Assembly: GCF_900168165.1 (NCBI RefSeq)
Contig: NZ_FUYV01000004.1
Coordinates: 175,048 to 239,047 of the forward strand
From: Alkalitalea saponilacus
GTDB lineage: Bacteria > Bacteroidota > Bacteroidia > Bacteroidales > Marinilabiliaceae
Reading direction: 5' to 3'
Length of the DNA stretch: 64,000 bases
Shown: positions 36,296 to 46,518 of the stretch, one piece after another
Numbering within the stretch: position 1 is the first letter of the stretch
How the letters are laid out: the number at the start of each line of letters is the position of its first letter
Notes under the pieces: model-generated
Seen by the model: the letters and a program-made list of their open reading frames with translations, nothing else
Databases searched by the model: none
Told to the model about the DNA's origin: nothing
Translations under genes and position numbers: made by a program

Positions 36296-37543
36296 TTACA
36301 ACGTCCCTCTTTCCAATAGTTGTTTCATGATAATGATTCCTGCTTCCGCTGTTCTGAGAATATTCCGTTCCCGGTTATTGCCAAAATTAAATGAGCGGCT
36401 GATTACTTTTTCTCCATCGGACCATGCCAACCAAACTGTTCCAACTGGCTTTTCATCGGTGCCTCCCGATGGCCCTGCAATTCCTGAACTGGCAATGGCA
36501 TAATCGCTTCCTAATCGCTTGCATGCACCTTTGGCCATTTGTTCAACAACTTCACGACTCACTGCTCCATATTTTTCAATGGAGGTGGAATCTACTCCCA
36601 AAAGGTTGTATTTTAAGTTGTTGCTGTAGGCAACAACGCCTCCCATAAAGGCGTTGGATGCTCCGGCAACGGATGTGATTAAATGCGACATAAGTCCACC
36701 TGAACAGCTTTCAGCACAGCTTATTGTCTTATCTTTACTAAATAGTAAGTTCAATAGTGATGATTCGGGTTTTTCATCATCAAATCCAAAGATGTTTTCT
36801 TTGACTAATGGGTATAACAACTTAATAGCATTTTCAATGGCCGATTCGATTTGTTGGGCGTTTTCGCCTTTTCCGCTGATTCGTAACCTTAATTTTCCGG
36901 GTGATGGAAGATAGGCCACTTTTAAAAATGCAGGAATCTGATCTTCCCAATCGGACAGCATTTCAGCCAAAACAGCTTCAGGTATGTTGAAGATGTGAAC
37001 AGTTCGATGGCGAACAATGCCGTTGGTAAATTTTGCTTTTAAACGAGGTATCACCTCATTTTCCATGGCATGTTTCATCTCTGTTGGAACTCCCGGCATG
37101 GATACAACAATTAATCCGCTTTCTTCAAACCACATAATTGGTGCTGTTCCAACGGGGTTTCGGATGATGTCACATTTTTCCGGAACAAGTGCCTGATCCT
37201 TGTTGAGTTGATTGATGTGGCCAACCCGATGCTTCAGAAATGTCTCAACATCATCCATTATTTGCTGGTTAAAAACCAGTTGGGTTTTAAAGTACTTACA
37301 TAAGGCGGCTTTGGTTATATCGTCTCGTGTTGGTCCCAGTCCCCCGGTAAGAAGAACGATTGTTGATCGGCTGGCAGCTTCCCTAATGGCATTTAGTATT
37401 TCCTCTTCCCCATCACTTACAGATGTAATCCTGTTGATGAACATGCCGGCCTTATTCAGCTCCCTGGCCATCCATGCCGAGTTGGTGTCCACCACCTGAC
37501 CAATCAGAAGTTCGTCACCTATGGTTATGATTTCTACCTGCAT
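36296..37543 (-). CDS. cinA: CinA family protein, nicotinamide-nucleotide amidase
   Basis: A 415-residue protein with two domains: an N-terminal MoaB/COG1058-like domain (1-170, GDELLIGQVVDTNSAW and GGLGPTRDD) and a C-terminal amidase (from about 255, CAESCSGGLMSHLITSVAGAS) that converts nicotinamide mononucleotide to nicotinate mononucleotide in pyridine nucleotide recycling. Both domains are complete. The upstream and downstream gaps contain no gene; a T-rich segment lies between it and rpmB. Confidence 0.94.
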   Translation of the reverse strand: MQVEIITIGDELLIGQVVDTNSAWMARELNKAGMFINRITSVSDGEEEILNAIREAASRSTIVLLTGGLGPTRDDITKAALCKYFKTQLVFNQQIMDDVETFLKHRVGHINQLNKDQALVPEKCDIIRNPVGTAPIMWFEESGLIVVSMPGVPTEMKHAMENEVIPRLKAKFTNGIVRHRTVHIFNIPEAVLAEMLSDWEDQIPAFLKVAYLPSPGKLRLRISGKGENAQQIESAIENAIKLLYPLVKENIFGFDDEKPESSLLNLLFSKDKTISCAESCSGGLMSHLITSVAGASNAFMGGVVAYSNNLKYNLLGVDSTSIEKYGAVSREVVEQMAKGACKRLGSDYAIASSGIAGPSGGTDEKPVGTVWLAWSDGEKVISRSFNFGNNRERNILRTAEAGIIIMKQLLERGTL

Positions 37544-37683
37544 TACTTTTTTATAAAGTGCTTAAAATTAATTATTAACAATTACTTACTTGAATTTTTA
37601 TTGCTCTTTAGTGTCAAATATGAATTACCTCCCTCGCTCACGTCTAAGCCAAGGGGGAACACCAAACGCACTGGGTTAACCCG

Positions 37684-38937
37684 TCATTTTATGGTTGGCT
37701 TGACACTTGTAAAACTATCCAGAGCTTCCAGTCGCTTCAACAGCGGAGGATGCGAATAATTAAAAAAGACAAACCATGGATGTGGTGTGGGATTGTTGAG
37801 TGCCGTTGCAGATATTTTCTTGAGTGCCGATTGCAAGGCTGAAGCATTTGCATATTTTGCTGCAAAGGCATCGGCCTGATATTCCTGTCGTCTCGATAAA
37901 ATGGTCATTCCCAAACCGGCCATAGCACTGATAGGACTGTACAACAAGCCAAAACCCAGTAATGCCACATGGAAAACGGGACTTGCAACTCCCAAAGCTT
38001 GGGAAATACCGGGATGGTTAATAAACCAACCCAATAAGAACAAAGTGATTCCTGTTTGCAAAATCCCCAATATGGTTCCCCTGATGGTGTGTTTTAACCG
38101 ATAATGACCGATCTCATGAGCCAATACGGCCACAATTTCATCTTTGTCCAGATCATTTATCAGAGTATCAAACAGGACAATGCGTTTGTTTTCCCCAAAT
38201 CCGCTAAAAAAGGCATTGGCTTTGGTACTTCGTTTTGACCCATCCATCACATAAACATTCTCCAACGAGAATCCTGCTTTGCGGCTCATGGATTCAATGG
38301 CCGACTTCAGCTCCCCTTCTTCGAGGGGAGTTAGTTTATTGAACAGCGGAAGAATGAGCGTGGTGTAAAATTTACTGAAAAAGATCATGAACAAGGATAA
38401 TCCACCCCAGGCATAAAGCCAGAATAATGATCCGGCAGTATGATAGAACCAAACCACCAGCCATAGCAGCAACCCACCAATTAAGGCTCCCAGAAGCAAT
38501 GATTTAATCAGGTCTGTGATAAAGGTGGACTTCGTGGTGCGGTTGAATCCAAAGCGTTCTTCTATAACAAAAGTGCTGTATATGGAAAAAGGCAAGGAGA
38601 GAATCATTGAACCAAGTCCGATTGCCCCAAAATATACCAATGGTTGTAAGTATTTGTGTCCAATAAAGTTTTCAACGGTGTAATGCAGCCATCCAAAACC
38701 TTGATACCATAACACCATCAATATGAGGATGGTTGAAACAGCTGAAGAGAACAGGCCAAAACGATAATTGGCGATCCGGTATTCTTTCTGTTTTTGGAAT
38801 TTATCTTGCGGGTAAACATCTTCTAAACGTTTTGGAACTTTGTCGCTCCAGCTTTTTCGATTGAGTTCGCCCAGAAAAAAATCCCACAATGCCTCAAAAA
38901 TAATGATGGCGAATATAATATAGAGTAATGGATGCAT
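37684..38937 (-). CDS. M48 family membrane metalloprotease (Ste24-like)
   Basis: A 417-residue integral membrane protease. The zinc motif HEIGH is at 274-278, with a third ligand glutamate probably in RRQEYQADAFAAKYA (near 350). Six or seven membrane spans surround a soluble-type catalytic core, as in CAAX prenyl protease 1. In bacteria, which rarely have prenylated targets, such enzymes are thought to serve membrane protein quality control. It lies downstream of lgt and secA on the same strand, which would fit an envelope-maintenance role. Confidence 0.9.
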   Translation of the reverse strand: MHPLLYIIFAIIIFEALWDFFLGELNRKSWSDKVPKRLEDVYPQDKFQKQKEYRIANYRFGLFSSAVSTILILMVLWYQGFGWLHYTVENFIGHKYLQPLVYFGAIGLGSMILSLPFSIYSTFVIEERFGFNRTTKSTFITDLIKSLLLGALIGGLLLWLVVWFYHTAGSLFWLYAWGGLSLFMIFFSKFYTTLILPLFNKLTPLEEGELKSAIESMSRKAGFSLENVYVMDGSKRSTKANAFFSGFGENKRIVLFDTLINDLDKDEIVAVLAHEIGHYRLKHTIRGTILGILQTGITLFLLGWFINHPGISQALGVASPVFHVALLGFGLLYSPISAMAGLGMTILSRRQEYQADAFAAKYANASALQSALKKISATALNNPTPHPWFVFFNYSHPPLLKRLEALDSFTSVKPTIK

Positions 38938-38961
38938 GTTTTGCAGTTTTTATTCATACAA

Positions 38962-39003
38962 ATGCAGAGTTCTCTTAAGTGTTAACCGATAAGAACTCTG
39001 CAT
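38962..39003 (-). terminator. Hairpin between lgt and the M48 protease gene
   Basis: Perfect 12-bp inverted repeat ATGCAGAGTTCT / AGAACTCTGCAT with an 18-nt loop. It has no clear T run, so it may be a weak terminator or a processing site between lgt and the next gene. Confidence 0.45.
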
Positions 39004-39022
39004 GTTTATAAATGGTAGAAAC

Positions 39023-39865
39023 CTACTTCTTTCTTTTTTGTTTTCCGGTTATGGCTGTATCAATGAGTGGTTTTTTAAACGACTGGTAAATAAGCACTCC
39101 CGCCAGTATAACAAAAGGAATACTTAAAATTTGCCCCATGTTCAGTGTCATGGTCTCTTCAAAAGCTTCCTGGTTTTCTTTCACAAACTCGATTAAAATC
39201 CGGGTTGCAAAAATACCAATCAAAAACACTCCAAAAATAAGGCCCTGACGCTTAGCAGCATTGGTTTTCCAATACATGAAGATTAACACGATAAACGTGA
39301 TCAGATAACTGATGGCTTCGTAAAGCTGAGCCGGGTGTCGTGGTATTTCTGGGTTATGAACATGAGCTTTCTCAAAAACAAAAGCCCATGGTACGGTTGT
39401 GGGACTACCAATGATTTCTGAGTTCATGAGGTTTCCCAGGCGAATAAATACGGCTGCCAATGCTACAGCAATCACCAATTTGTCCATAGTCCACAACATC
39501 GATCTCTTTGTCACCAGTTTTGAATATAGCCAAATAGCCACAAGAATGCCAATGGCACCTCCATGGCTGGCCAGTCCTCCCCGCCAAACCATCAGGATTT
39601 CTCCGGGATTTTGGGAGTAATAATCCCATCCATAAAAGAAGACATGTCCCAAACGTGCTCCTATTACAGTGGCTACCATTACGTAAATGAATAATTTTTC
39701 CATCCACTCCTCCGGCGCATTATCCCTGCGAAACATTCTGTCAACCAGGTAATAACCCAGTAAAAAGGCCATAGCAAAGAACAATCCATAATACCTAACC
39801 GACAGAGGCCCAAGTGAGAATATCTCTGGATTCGGAGCCCATGTTATATAATTTACTAACTCCAT
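39023..39865 (-). CDS. lgt: Prolipoprotein diacylglyceryl transferase
   Basis: A 280-residue inner-membrane enzyme that transfers diacylglycerol to the lipobox cysteine, the first step of lipoprotein maturation. About seven membrane spans; the essential region is SHGGAIGILVAIWLY followed by RLGNLMNSEIIGSPT, with the Lgt signature in between, and HPAQLYEAISY. The basic tail KQKRKK is cytoplasmic. Its products include the lipoproteins at 30845, 59730 and 60440 in this window. Confidence 0.96.
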   Translation of the reverse strand: MELVNYITWAPNPEIFSLGPLSVRYYGLFFAMAFLLGYYLVDRMFRRDNAPEEWMEKLFIYVMVATVIGARLGHVFFYGWDYYSQNPGEILMVWRGGLASHGGAIGILVAIWLYSKLVTKRSMLWTMDKLVIAVALAAVFIRLGNLMNSEIIGSPTTVPWAFVFEKAHVHNPEIPRHPAQLYEAISYLITFIVLIFMYWKTNAAKRQGLIFGVFLIGIFATRILIEFVKENQEAFEETMTLNMGQILSIPFVILAGVLIYQSFKKPLIDTAITGKQKRKK

Positions 39866-39930
39866 AATACAACTAATTATTTATATAGTTCATTTAAAAT
39901 TTAGTTTGTTAAAATTTAGATTTTAATAAT

Positions 39931-40069
39931 TCTATAGATTGTATATCTATACCAAGATATTCGGGATAGACAGTTAGAATAGTTTAGAAGATGATTAGAC
40001 ACAACTGGTTTTCTTTTTTGTCTTGTCTATCGGTCTATATGTCTAACAATCTAATTTTCTATCTTTTAA
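39931..40069. repeat. Dispersed palindromic intergenic repeat, copy B
   Basis: About 140 bp between secA and lgt. It shares an identical 23-bp block (40017-40039) with copy A at 30720-30742 and the motif CGGGAT-AGACAG-TAGAA (39962-39979) with copy A in the same order, but with about 35 bp more between the two parts. Confidence 0.6.
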
Positions 40070-40074
40070 ATTAA

Positions 40075-43000
40075 TCAAGCTCCCTTGCCATGACACTGTT
40101 TGTATTTTTTTCCGCTTCCACAGGGACAGGGTTCGTTTCTTCCTACTTTCTTTTCAACCCGAACAGGTTGTGTTACCTGTGCACGTTTTTGATCCCCTCC
40201 CGGTTGTCCGTAGCCTGGTGTTCCGGCTCCAGGATCGTCTTTTTGCGTTCTAAGTCGGCTTAAATCTGTACTCCTGCGTTGCTCAGCCTGTCTCACCTGA
40301 CTGGCATCTCTAATTGGTATATGAGCCTTTGATAAAGACGATGCGATGGTTCGGTTGTTTTTACCGATCATGGACTTAAACAGGTTGAACGATTCAAATT
40401 TATAAATCAAAAGCGGATCTTTTTGCTCATAGGATGCATTCTGAACCGCCTGTTTAAGATCATCCAACTCCCTTAAATGTTCTTTCCACGCTTCGTCAAT
40501 GGTAATCAACATCATAGCTTTTTCAAACGAGCGGGACAGTTCCATTCCTTCCGATTCATAAGCACGCTTCAGGTTCGTGTTGATTTGAAATACGCGTTGA
40601 GCGTCAGAAATGGGTACCACGATGTTCTCGTATAATTCAGATTTTGTTTCGTAAACATTTTTAATGACCGGGAAAGCTTGTTTGGCCATTGTTTCAACCT
40701 TACGACGGTAACTTTTCCATACCTCGTCATGCATTTTATCGGTCAACTCATTAGGCTGACCTTTTAAGAATTCATCCTTTGAGAAAGGCGTATCAACAGA
40801 GAATATCCGAAGAAGATCTTCTTTGAATTGATCGAAATCAGCCGTCTGTTGATGTTCATCCACCATACCTTCGATGGTGTCGTACATCATATTTGAAATT
40901 TCAACCTGCATGCGTTCTCCAAAAAGAGCACGGCGACGTTTGGTGTAAATCACCTCCCTTTGGGAATTCATTACATCATCATACTCCAGTAATCGCTTAC
41001 GTATGCCGAAGTTGTTCTCCTCCACTTTTCTTTGAGCACGTTCAATGGACTTGGTGATCATGCCGTGCTGAATCATCTCTCCTTCTTCAACACCAAGCCT
41101 GTCCATGTATTTTACCAAACGGTCAGAGCCAAACAGACGCATCAGGTCATCTTCCAGTGACACAAAGAACTGAGAAGAACCAGGGTCACCCTGACGACCG
41201 GCACGTCCGCGCAACTGACGGTCAACCCGTCGGGACTCATGCCGCTCGGTACCTACAATGGCCAAACCTCCGGCAGCCTTAACCTCCTGAGAAAGCTTGA
41301 TATCGGTACCACGACCAGCCATGTTGGTGGCTATGGTAACCGTACCACTATTTCCTGCTTCGGCAACAATGTCGGCCTCTTTCTGGTGAAGCTTGGCGTT
41401 AAGCACGTTGTGCTTAATGCCTCTGATTTTAAGCATCCGGCTCAATAGTTCCGAAACCTCCACATTGGTGGTTCCCACCAACACAGGTCTTCCGGCTTTT
41501 ACAAGTTCAACTATTTCATCAATTACAGCGTTGTATTTCTCTCTTTTTGTTTTGTATACCTTATCATTCATATCCTTACGCTGAATGGGTCGGTTGGTAG
41601 GAATCACCACCACATCCAGTTTATAGATATTCCACAATTCACCTGCTTCTGTTTCCGCTGTACCGGTCATACCGGCCAGTTTGTTGTACATCCGGAAATA
41701 GTTCTGAAGCGTGATGGTGGCATAGGTCTGCGTTGCAGCTTCCACCTTAACCCGCTCTTTGGCCTCAATGGCCTGGTGCAACCCATCAGAATAACGTCGG
41801 CCTTCCATGATACGGCCAGTTTGCTCATCTACAATTTTTACTTTGTTATCCATCACCACATACTCCACATCCTTTTCGAACATGGTGTAGGCTTTAAGCA
41901 GCTGGTTAATGGTATGCACCCTTTCTGATTTGATGCTGTAATTCTGCATCAGCTCATCCTTCTTAGCACGGAACTCCTCCTCAGGAAAGCCGGCCTTTTC
42001 GAGGGAGGCCATTTCGGTTCCTATATCGGGAAGAACAAAGAATTGGGGATCTTCAGAGTCCCCGGTAATCAGATCAATTCCTTTGTCGGTTAACTGAACC
42101 GAATTGGTTTTCTCCTCAATGACGAAATAGAGAGGATCGGTAACTACATGCATATTTTTGTTGTTTTCCTGCATGTAGAAATTTTCCGTTTTGAGCATTC
42201 CTGCTTTTACCCCTGGCTCACTGAGAAACTTGATCAAAGGTTTGTTTTTGGGCATTCCTTTGAATGCTCTAAGAAGCAATAAGTTCCCTTCATCCTGAGT
42301 CTTAGAGTCCGACGATTTAAGTTTTTGTTTAGCATCGGAAAGCAGCTTTGAAACCAAATTTCTTTGGGTTTCAAACAGTCGCTCAACTTTTGGTCTCATC
42401 TCTGTAAAGAGCTGATCATCGCCACGGGGAATGGGACCTGAAATGATTAGTGGTGTTCTGGCATCATCAATCAACACCGAATCCACCTCGTCAACAATGG
42501 CATAATTGTGCGACCGCTGAACCAAATCATCAGGAGAAATGGCCATGTTATCGCGTAGATAATCAAAACCAAATTCATTATTGGTACCATAGGTTATATC
42601 GGCTTTATAAGCCTTTCGGCGTTCGGCAGAGTTGGGCTGGTGCTTGTCGATACAGTCCACACTTAACCCGTGGAACATGAAAATGGGACCCATCCACTCT
42701 GAGTCACGTTTTGCCAGATAGTCATTCACCGTTACAATGTGAACACCGCGTCCGGTTAGCGCATTTAAAAAGACAGGCAAAGTCGCAACCAGCGTTTTAC
42801 CTTCCCCTGTGCTCATCTCCGCAATTTTTCCCTGGTGAAGAACAGCACCACCAATGAGCTGTACATCATAGTGTACCATATCCCATTTAACCGTGTTTCC
42901 TCCGGCAATCCATGAGTTGCTAAAAATGGCTTTGTCTCCTTTAATTTCAACAAAATCATGAACTGTAGCCAGCTCGCGGTCAAAATCGGTAGCAGTAACT

Positions 43001-43392
43001 TCAATGGTTTCATTCTCTTTGAACCTTCTGCCAGTATCCTTTACAATTGAAAATGCTACTGGAAGAACCTCCTCAAGCACCACTTCAAGCTTAGCGGTGA
43101 TTTCGTTCTCTAGTGTATCAATTTCTTCGTAAATCCGTTCTCTTTCGTCAATATCGGGATCTTCATTCTCAATGCGGGCTTTTAGTGAGTCAATTCTGTT
43201 TTGCTCTTCGGCAACCGCATCAAATATGGTTTTTCTAACTTCATCGGTACGCTTTCGTAGTTCATCGTTCGATAGGGATTCTATTTCAGAGTAAACTTCC
43301 TTGACTTTATCAACATAAGGGGCGAGAACTTTCATGTCACGTTTTGACTTGTCTCCCACAAAAACTGATAGTATTGTATTAACAATGCTCAT
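40075..43392 (-). CDS. secA: Preprotein translocase ATPase SecA
   Basis: A 1105-residue motor that drives secretory proteins through SecYEG. Walker A is STGEGKT at 194-200, about 90 residues later than in E. coli because of two Bacteroidota insertions between 55 and 165. Other motifs are [15 protein letters not shown], the peptide-crosslinking domain, [25 protein letters not shown], and a C-terminal SEC-C zinc site [13 protein letters not shown]. The whole protein is about 200 residues longer than E. coli SecA, as is normal in this phylum. It is transcribed alone or with lgt downstream. Confidence 0.97.
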   Translation of the reverse strand: MSIVNTILSVFVGDKSKRDMKVLAPYVDKVKEVYSEIESLSNDELRKRTDEVRKTIFDAVAEEQNRIDSLKARIENEDPDIDERERIYEEIDTLENEITAKLEVVLEEVLPVAFSIVKDTGRRFKENETIEVTATDFDRELATVHDFVEIKGDKAIFSNSWIAGGNTVKWDMVHYDVQLIGGAVLHQGKIAEMSTGEGKTLVATLPVFLNALTGRGVHIVTVNDYLAKRDSEWMGPIFMFHGLSVDCIDKHQPNSAERRKAYKADITYGTNNEFGFDYLRDNMAISPDDLVQRSHNYAIVDEVDSVLIDDARTPLIISGPIPRGDDQLFTEMRPKVERLFETQRNLVSKLLSDAKQKLKSSDSKTQDEGNLLLLRAFKGMPKNKPLIKFLSEPGVKAGMLKTENFYMQENNKNMHVVTDPLYFVIEEKTNSVQLTDKGIDLITGDSEDPQFFVLPDIGTEMASLEKAGFPEEEFRAKKDELMQNYSIKSERVHTINQLLKAYTMFEKDVEYVVMDNKVKIVDEQTGRIMEGRRYSDGLHQAIEAKERVKVEAATQTYATITLQNYFRMYNKLAGMTGTAETEAGELWNIYKLDVVVIPTNRPIQRKDMNDKVYKTKREKYNAVIDEIVELVKAGRPVLVGTTNVEVSELLSRMLKIRGIKHNVLNAKLHQKEADIVAEAGNSGTVTIATNMAGRGTDIKLSQEVKAAGGLAIVGTERHESRRVDRQLRGRAGRQGDPGSSQFFVSLEDDLMRLFGSDRLVKYMDRLGVEEGEMIQHGMITKSIERAQRKVEENNFGIRKRLLEYDDVMNSQREVIYTKRRRALFGERMQVEISNMMYDTIEGMVDEHQQTADFDQFKEDLLRIFSVDTPFSKDEFLKGQPNELTDKMHDEVWKSYRRKVETMAKQAFPVIKNVYETKSELYENIVVPISDAQRVFQINTNLKRAYESEGMELSRSFEKAMMLITIDEAWKEHLRELDDLKQAVQNASYEQKDPLLIYKFESFNLFKSMIGKNNRTIASSLSKAHIPIRDASQVRQAEQRRSTDLSRLRTQKDDPGAGTPGYGQPGGDQKRAQVTQPVRVEKKVGRNEPCPCGSGKKYKQCHGKGA

Positions 43393-43538
43393 ATAATATA
43401 TTATTTATTGATTTCTTGAGATTTAAAATTACACATTTTTTCCATGATTGTAACAGTTCGTTACGGAAGCACAAACTCTGAAAATAAAGGAGTAAGTATT
43501 TGTGCGGGAAATTAATGTGATGTTTGAAAGCGAATCTT

Positions 43539-44042
43539 TCAGCTAAAACGGGGGCCTGCACGGATGGAGTGAATAAATCCGGTGCAGGATTGCAGAAATT
43601 CCTCAAACGCAGGATGCAAATTGTCAGTAAATCTGTCTGCGACAGGAAAACCGGAATGACAAACAACGGCACTCTGACCAGAATTCAACTCATCCGAAGC
43701 CTGTTTCAAACAAATGGTGGTTGAAACGGATTTGATTTTTATTTGTGGATAAAGTGCTGCCTCAGCAAGTTGCAAAGCTGCGGAGAAGTTTTCAATGATG
43801 TTGCCTTTCAACAATCCGTGCTCGTAAATAAATACACAGGCATCGGAATTGCATGTCGTTTCATTAAAGCTGAGTGCTGATTTGAAAAAATCAGCTGATA
43901 TAATCCGGATGTGGTGTTGACTGGTTGATGAAAACCGGAAAAGTCCGTTTTTATCCAGTACATCATCTTTGTACACCGAGATGACTACGGTGAGCGATAA
44001 TCCAATGATGGTTAGATATGCGATATCTGGACGCTTTTTCAT
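43539..44042 (-). CDS. Hypothetical single-pass membrane protein
   Basis: A 167-residue frame with an N-terminal membrane segment (about 8-24, IAYLTIIGLSLTVVISVY) and a soluble extracytoplasmic part with five cysteines (TTCNSDACVF, ICLKQ, VVCHSG, QSC). It is not recognised as any family. It lies between secA and an FAD oxidoreductase on the same strand; a large hairpin upstream would end the preceding transcript. Amino-acid composition is plausible for a real protein, with few rare codons, but without homology it may be spurious. Confidence 0.45.
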   Translation of the reverse strand: MKKRPDIAYLTIIGLSLTVVISVYKDDVLDKNGLFRFSSTSQHHIRIISADFFKSALSFNETTCNSDACVFIYEHGLLKGNIIENFSAALQLAEAALYPQIKIKSVSTTICLKQASDELNSGQSAVVCHSGFPVADRFTDNLHPAFEEFLQSCTGFIHSIRAGPRFS

Positions 44043-44166
44043 TTCCGGCTTAACTGTTTTTTACGACATGTAAAGATGACAAAAGATTTTCAAATCACCC
44101 TGAAAAGTTTGTTAAAATTGTGAATGTTTATGGCAGTGAGCAGAAAATAGTGCATATTTAAAAAAT

Positions 44167-44231
44167 AATGGCGTGCTCCACCGACCGAAGAAATCAGCCA
44201 TGACCACAACGGTTAGGAGGCACGCCATTAG
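44167..44231 (-). terminator. Long structured terminator of the FAD oxidoreductase gene
   Basis: Outer stem TAATGGCGTGC-TCC against GGAGGCACGCCATTA (one bulged base), then ACCG/CGGT inside, enclosing a 26-nt loop. On the minus strand the T-rich arm is followed by TTATTTTTT. It is 38 bp after the stop codon. Confidence 0.75.
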
Positions 44232-44268
44232 ATTTAACTATTAACAACAAGATTCAGGTTCTGGTTCA

Positions 44269-45321
44269 CTACTTTGTTAAATATCGCTGAACATTCATAA
44301 ATTGAGGAATGGTGTAATTTTCATCAGTGAGATAATCCATCATAATTTTGGCACAATATGGTGCATAAACTACTCCTTTTGAGCCCATTCCATTCATAAT
44401 CATCATATTCTTGTTTTTTGTATGCGATCCCAATACCGGGATTCGGTCTTTTACGGCCGGACGCATGCCAGCTTTGTGGTCTGTTATGGTATAAGGAATT
44501 GATATTAGCTGCTCCAATTTAGTTGTTAACAGTGGCAAATTCTTCTTCTCCGGCAAACCATTGGTTTGATTATGAAGATAACTGGCACCTACTTTAAAAC
44601 GTTTTTTTCCTGATGGAAGAAGAAAAACTTTATCTCTGATAATGTATTCAATATCATTTAACTCAGTTTCAATTTTTATGATTTCACCCTTATTGGGGTG
44701 AAATCCGGCATTTTTAAACCAGGGATTTTTAATGACTGCTGCTCCCTCGCAAAAAATGATGTTTTTTGCACTTATCTGATTCCCGATTTCAAAACGTTCG
44801 TTTTGATATTCCATGGATGAATAATCCAAATCCTCAATAATCATTAACTTCTTTTGATGCAATATTTTGGATATGCCATCTATCAATTGAGGAATATCGA
44901 CGTATCCCGATTCAAGGATAAAACCGACTGCGGAGAATGGCTTAATACCTGAAATTTGCATTTGAGGCAAAATCTTGCCGATGTATTTTCCCGGTGGACT
45001 TTGTTGTTTACTTTGCCAGTCTGACAACTCTTCATCATTGAGCATTTTCACAGATTTCATGGGATGCAGTATTCTTTTGCCAATTGTTTTTTCGATGGCG
45101 CTATAGGTTTTGTGCATCTCAGGCCAAAGTTTATCGGTCATTCGCGCAACTCTTAAACTATTAAACATTAAAGGATTATAAAGTCCGGCCGCTACCATGG
45201 AGGATTTTGGTAAAGAAGGTGAATCCATAACATGGAAATCCATCTGATGTTCCAGCATCTGCCAGGCCAAAACTGAGCCTGCTAACCCCTGTCCTATTAA
45301 AAGGTATTTGGTGTTGATCAT
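44269..45321 (-). CDS. FAD-dependent oxidoreductase, DAO (glycine/D-amino-acid oxidase) family
   Basis: A 350-residue flavoprotein. The N-terminal dinucleotide fold begins YLLIGQGLAGSVLAWQMLEH (GxGxxG at 8-14). It has the DAO middle part (GYVDIPQLIDGISK), GEIIKIE and the C-terminal flavin-binding stretch (MNGMGSKGVVYAPYCAKIMMDYL). This family includes amine oxidases that act on glycine, sarcosine or tRNA-linked side chains (MnmC-like). No MnmC methyltransferase domain is present. The gene is divergent from trhO and has its own terminator; the substrate is not predicted. Confidence 0.85.
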   Translation of the reverse strand: MINTKYLLIGQGLAGSVLAWQMLEHQMDFHVMDSPSLPKSSMVAAGLYNPLMFNSLRVARMTDKLWPEMHKTYSAIEKTIGKRILHPMKSVKMLNDEELSDWQSKQQSPPGKYIGKILPQMQISGIKPFSAVGFILESGYVDIPQLIDGISKILHQKKLMIIEDLDYSSMEYQNERFEIGNQISAKNIIFCEGAAVIKNPWFKNAGFHPNKGEIIKIETELNDIEYIIRDKVFLLPSGKKRFKVGASYLHNQTNGLPEKKNLPLLTTKLEQLISIPYTITDHKAGMRPAVKDRIPVLGSHTKNKNMMIMNGMGSKGVVYAPYCAKIMMDYLTDENYTIPQFMNVQRYLTK

Positions 45322-45488
45322 TCTATTGATTCATTATTTATTGCCAAGAAAATATGGGTTTCTACCCATATATTGAAAACTGTTTTTCAGTTGTCTGACT
45401 GCATATTTTCAATCTATCCTGCTTCGATGATAAGCTTGTTTACTTCTCTTTTCATAACCAAATCGGACAAACACATCCTAAATTACAT

Positions 45489-45496
45489 TATCTTTG
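45489..45496 (+). promoter_or_regulatory. TATCTTTG promoter box for trhO
   Basis: An exact TAnnTTTG -7 element of the Bacteroidota type. Transcription would start near 45503, giving a leader of about 14 bases to the ATG at 45517. This box lies inside the upstream extension of the open frame and so supports the shorter start. Confidence 0.55.
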
Positions 45497-45516
45497 CAAA
45501 AAAATCAATCAAAAAA

Positions 45517-46518
45517 ATGCAGTTACATAATAAACTCAGCAAACCAGAACTGATTGCACGACTCAATGCAGAGACATTTAAAAGGAAAACAGTCTCCTTT
45601 TATCGTTATGTAAACATCCATAACCCTGAAGAGTTCAGAGACAAACTCTATCTGGACTGGAGTAGCCTGAATTGTTTGGGTCGGATTTATGTTGCCCATG
45701 AAGGCATCAACGCGCAAATGAGCATTCCGGAACAAAATGTTTCAGCATTTTGTGATTTGCTTGACAATTCAAAAGAATTACAAAATATGCCTCTTAAATG
45801 GGCCATTGAGGATGATGGTCATTCCTTCTATAAATTAGTCATTCGGGTACGACCCAAAATTGTTGCGGATGGTCTGAGCGAGGATGTTTTTGATACCACC
45901 AACGTAGGAAATCACCTCACTCCCATTGAATTTCATGAGCTGGCTCAAAACCCGGATGTTTTCGTTGTGGACATGCGAAACAGTTACGAAAGCGAGGTTG
46001 GCCATTTTAAAAATGCCATTTGTCCAAATGTCAGCACCTTCCGTGAAGAGGTTGAAGCGGTGGTGGACATGCTGGCAGATAAAAAAGATGAGAAAATTCT
46101 ACTCTATTGCACCGGTGGTGTAAGATGCGAGAAAGCCAGTGCCTGGCTAAAGCATCATGGATTCAAGGATGTGAATCAACTTCACGGTGGAATAATAGCC
46201 TATTTTCGCGAAATTCATCAGGCAGGCGAAAAATCTGCATTCATTGGCAAAAACTTTGTTTTTGACAACAGGTTGGGTGAAAGAATTACCCCAGATGTGC
46301 TTGCCAATTGCCATCAATGTGGCAAACCATGCGATAATCACACCAATTGCGCCTATCAGCCTTGTCATGATTTAATTATACAATGTGATGAATGCAAAGC
46401 GAAATATAACGGTTGTTGCAGCGACATCTGCCACGAGCATCAGCAAAAAGGAACATCGCACCACCGGTTTCATGAGCTGGTAGGGAAAGTTAATAAGCGT
46501 AAAGCAGTTAATAGATGA
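45517..46518 (+). CDS. trhO: tRNA uridine(34) hydroxylase, rhodanese family
   Basis: About 333 residues from the ATG at 45517, chosen over an in-frame ATG 48 codons upstream because family members start with MQLHNKLS-like residues and a promoter box lies in between. It hydroxylates uridine 34 in tRNA. Domains: N-terminal YceA-type half (1-110, FYRYVNIHNPEEFRD, HEGINAQMS), rhodanese domain (about 130-225) with active cysteine Cys198 in YCTGGVRCEKAS, and a Cys-rich C-terminal module (CHQCGKPCDNHTNC, CDECKAKYNGCC), probably zinc-binding. It overlaps dus by 4 bp (ATGA), so the two form a tRNA-modification operon. Confidence 0.93.
   Translation: MQLHNKLSKPELIARLNAETFKRKTVSFYRYVNIHNPEEFRDKLYLDWSSLNCLGRIYVAHEGINAQMSIPEQNVSAFCDLLDNSKELQNMPLKWAIEDDGHSFYKLVIRVRPKIVADGLSEDVFDTTNVGNHLTPIEFHELAQNPDVFVVDMRNSYESEVGHFKNAICPNVSTFREEVEAVVDMLADKKDEKILLYCTGGVRCEKASAWLKHHGFKDVNQLHGGIIAYFREIHQAGEKSAFIGKNFVFDNRLGERITPDVLANCHQCGKPCDNHTNCAYQPCHDLIIQCDECKAKYNGCCSDICHEHQQKGTSHHRFHELVGKVNKRKAVNR

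Noticed and set aside
45352-45371. ATATGGGT/ACCCATAT hairpin as a riboswitch
   Set aside because: Only 8 bp with a 4-nt loop, upstream of the trhO promoter, so not in its transcript.
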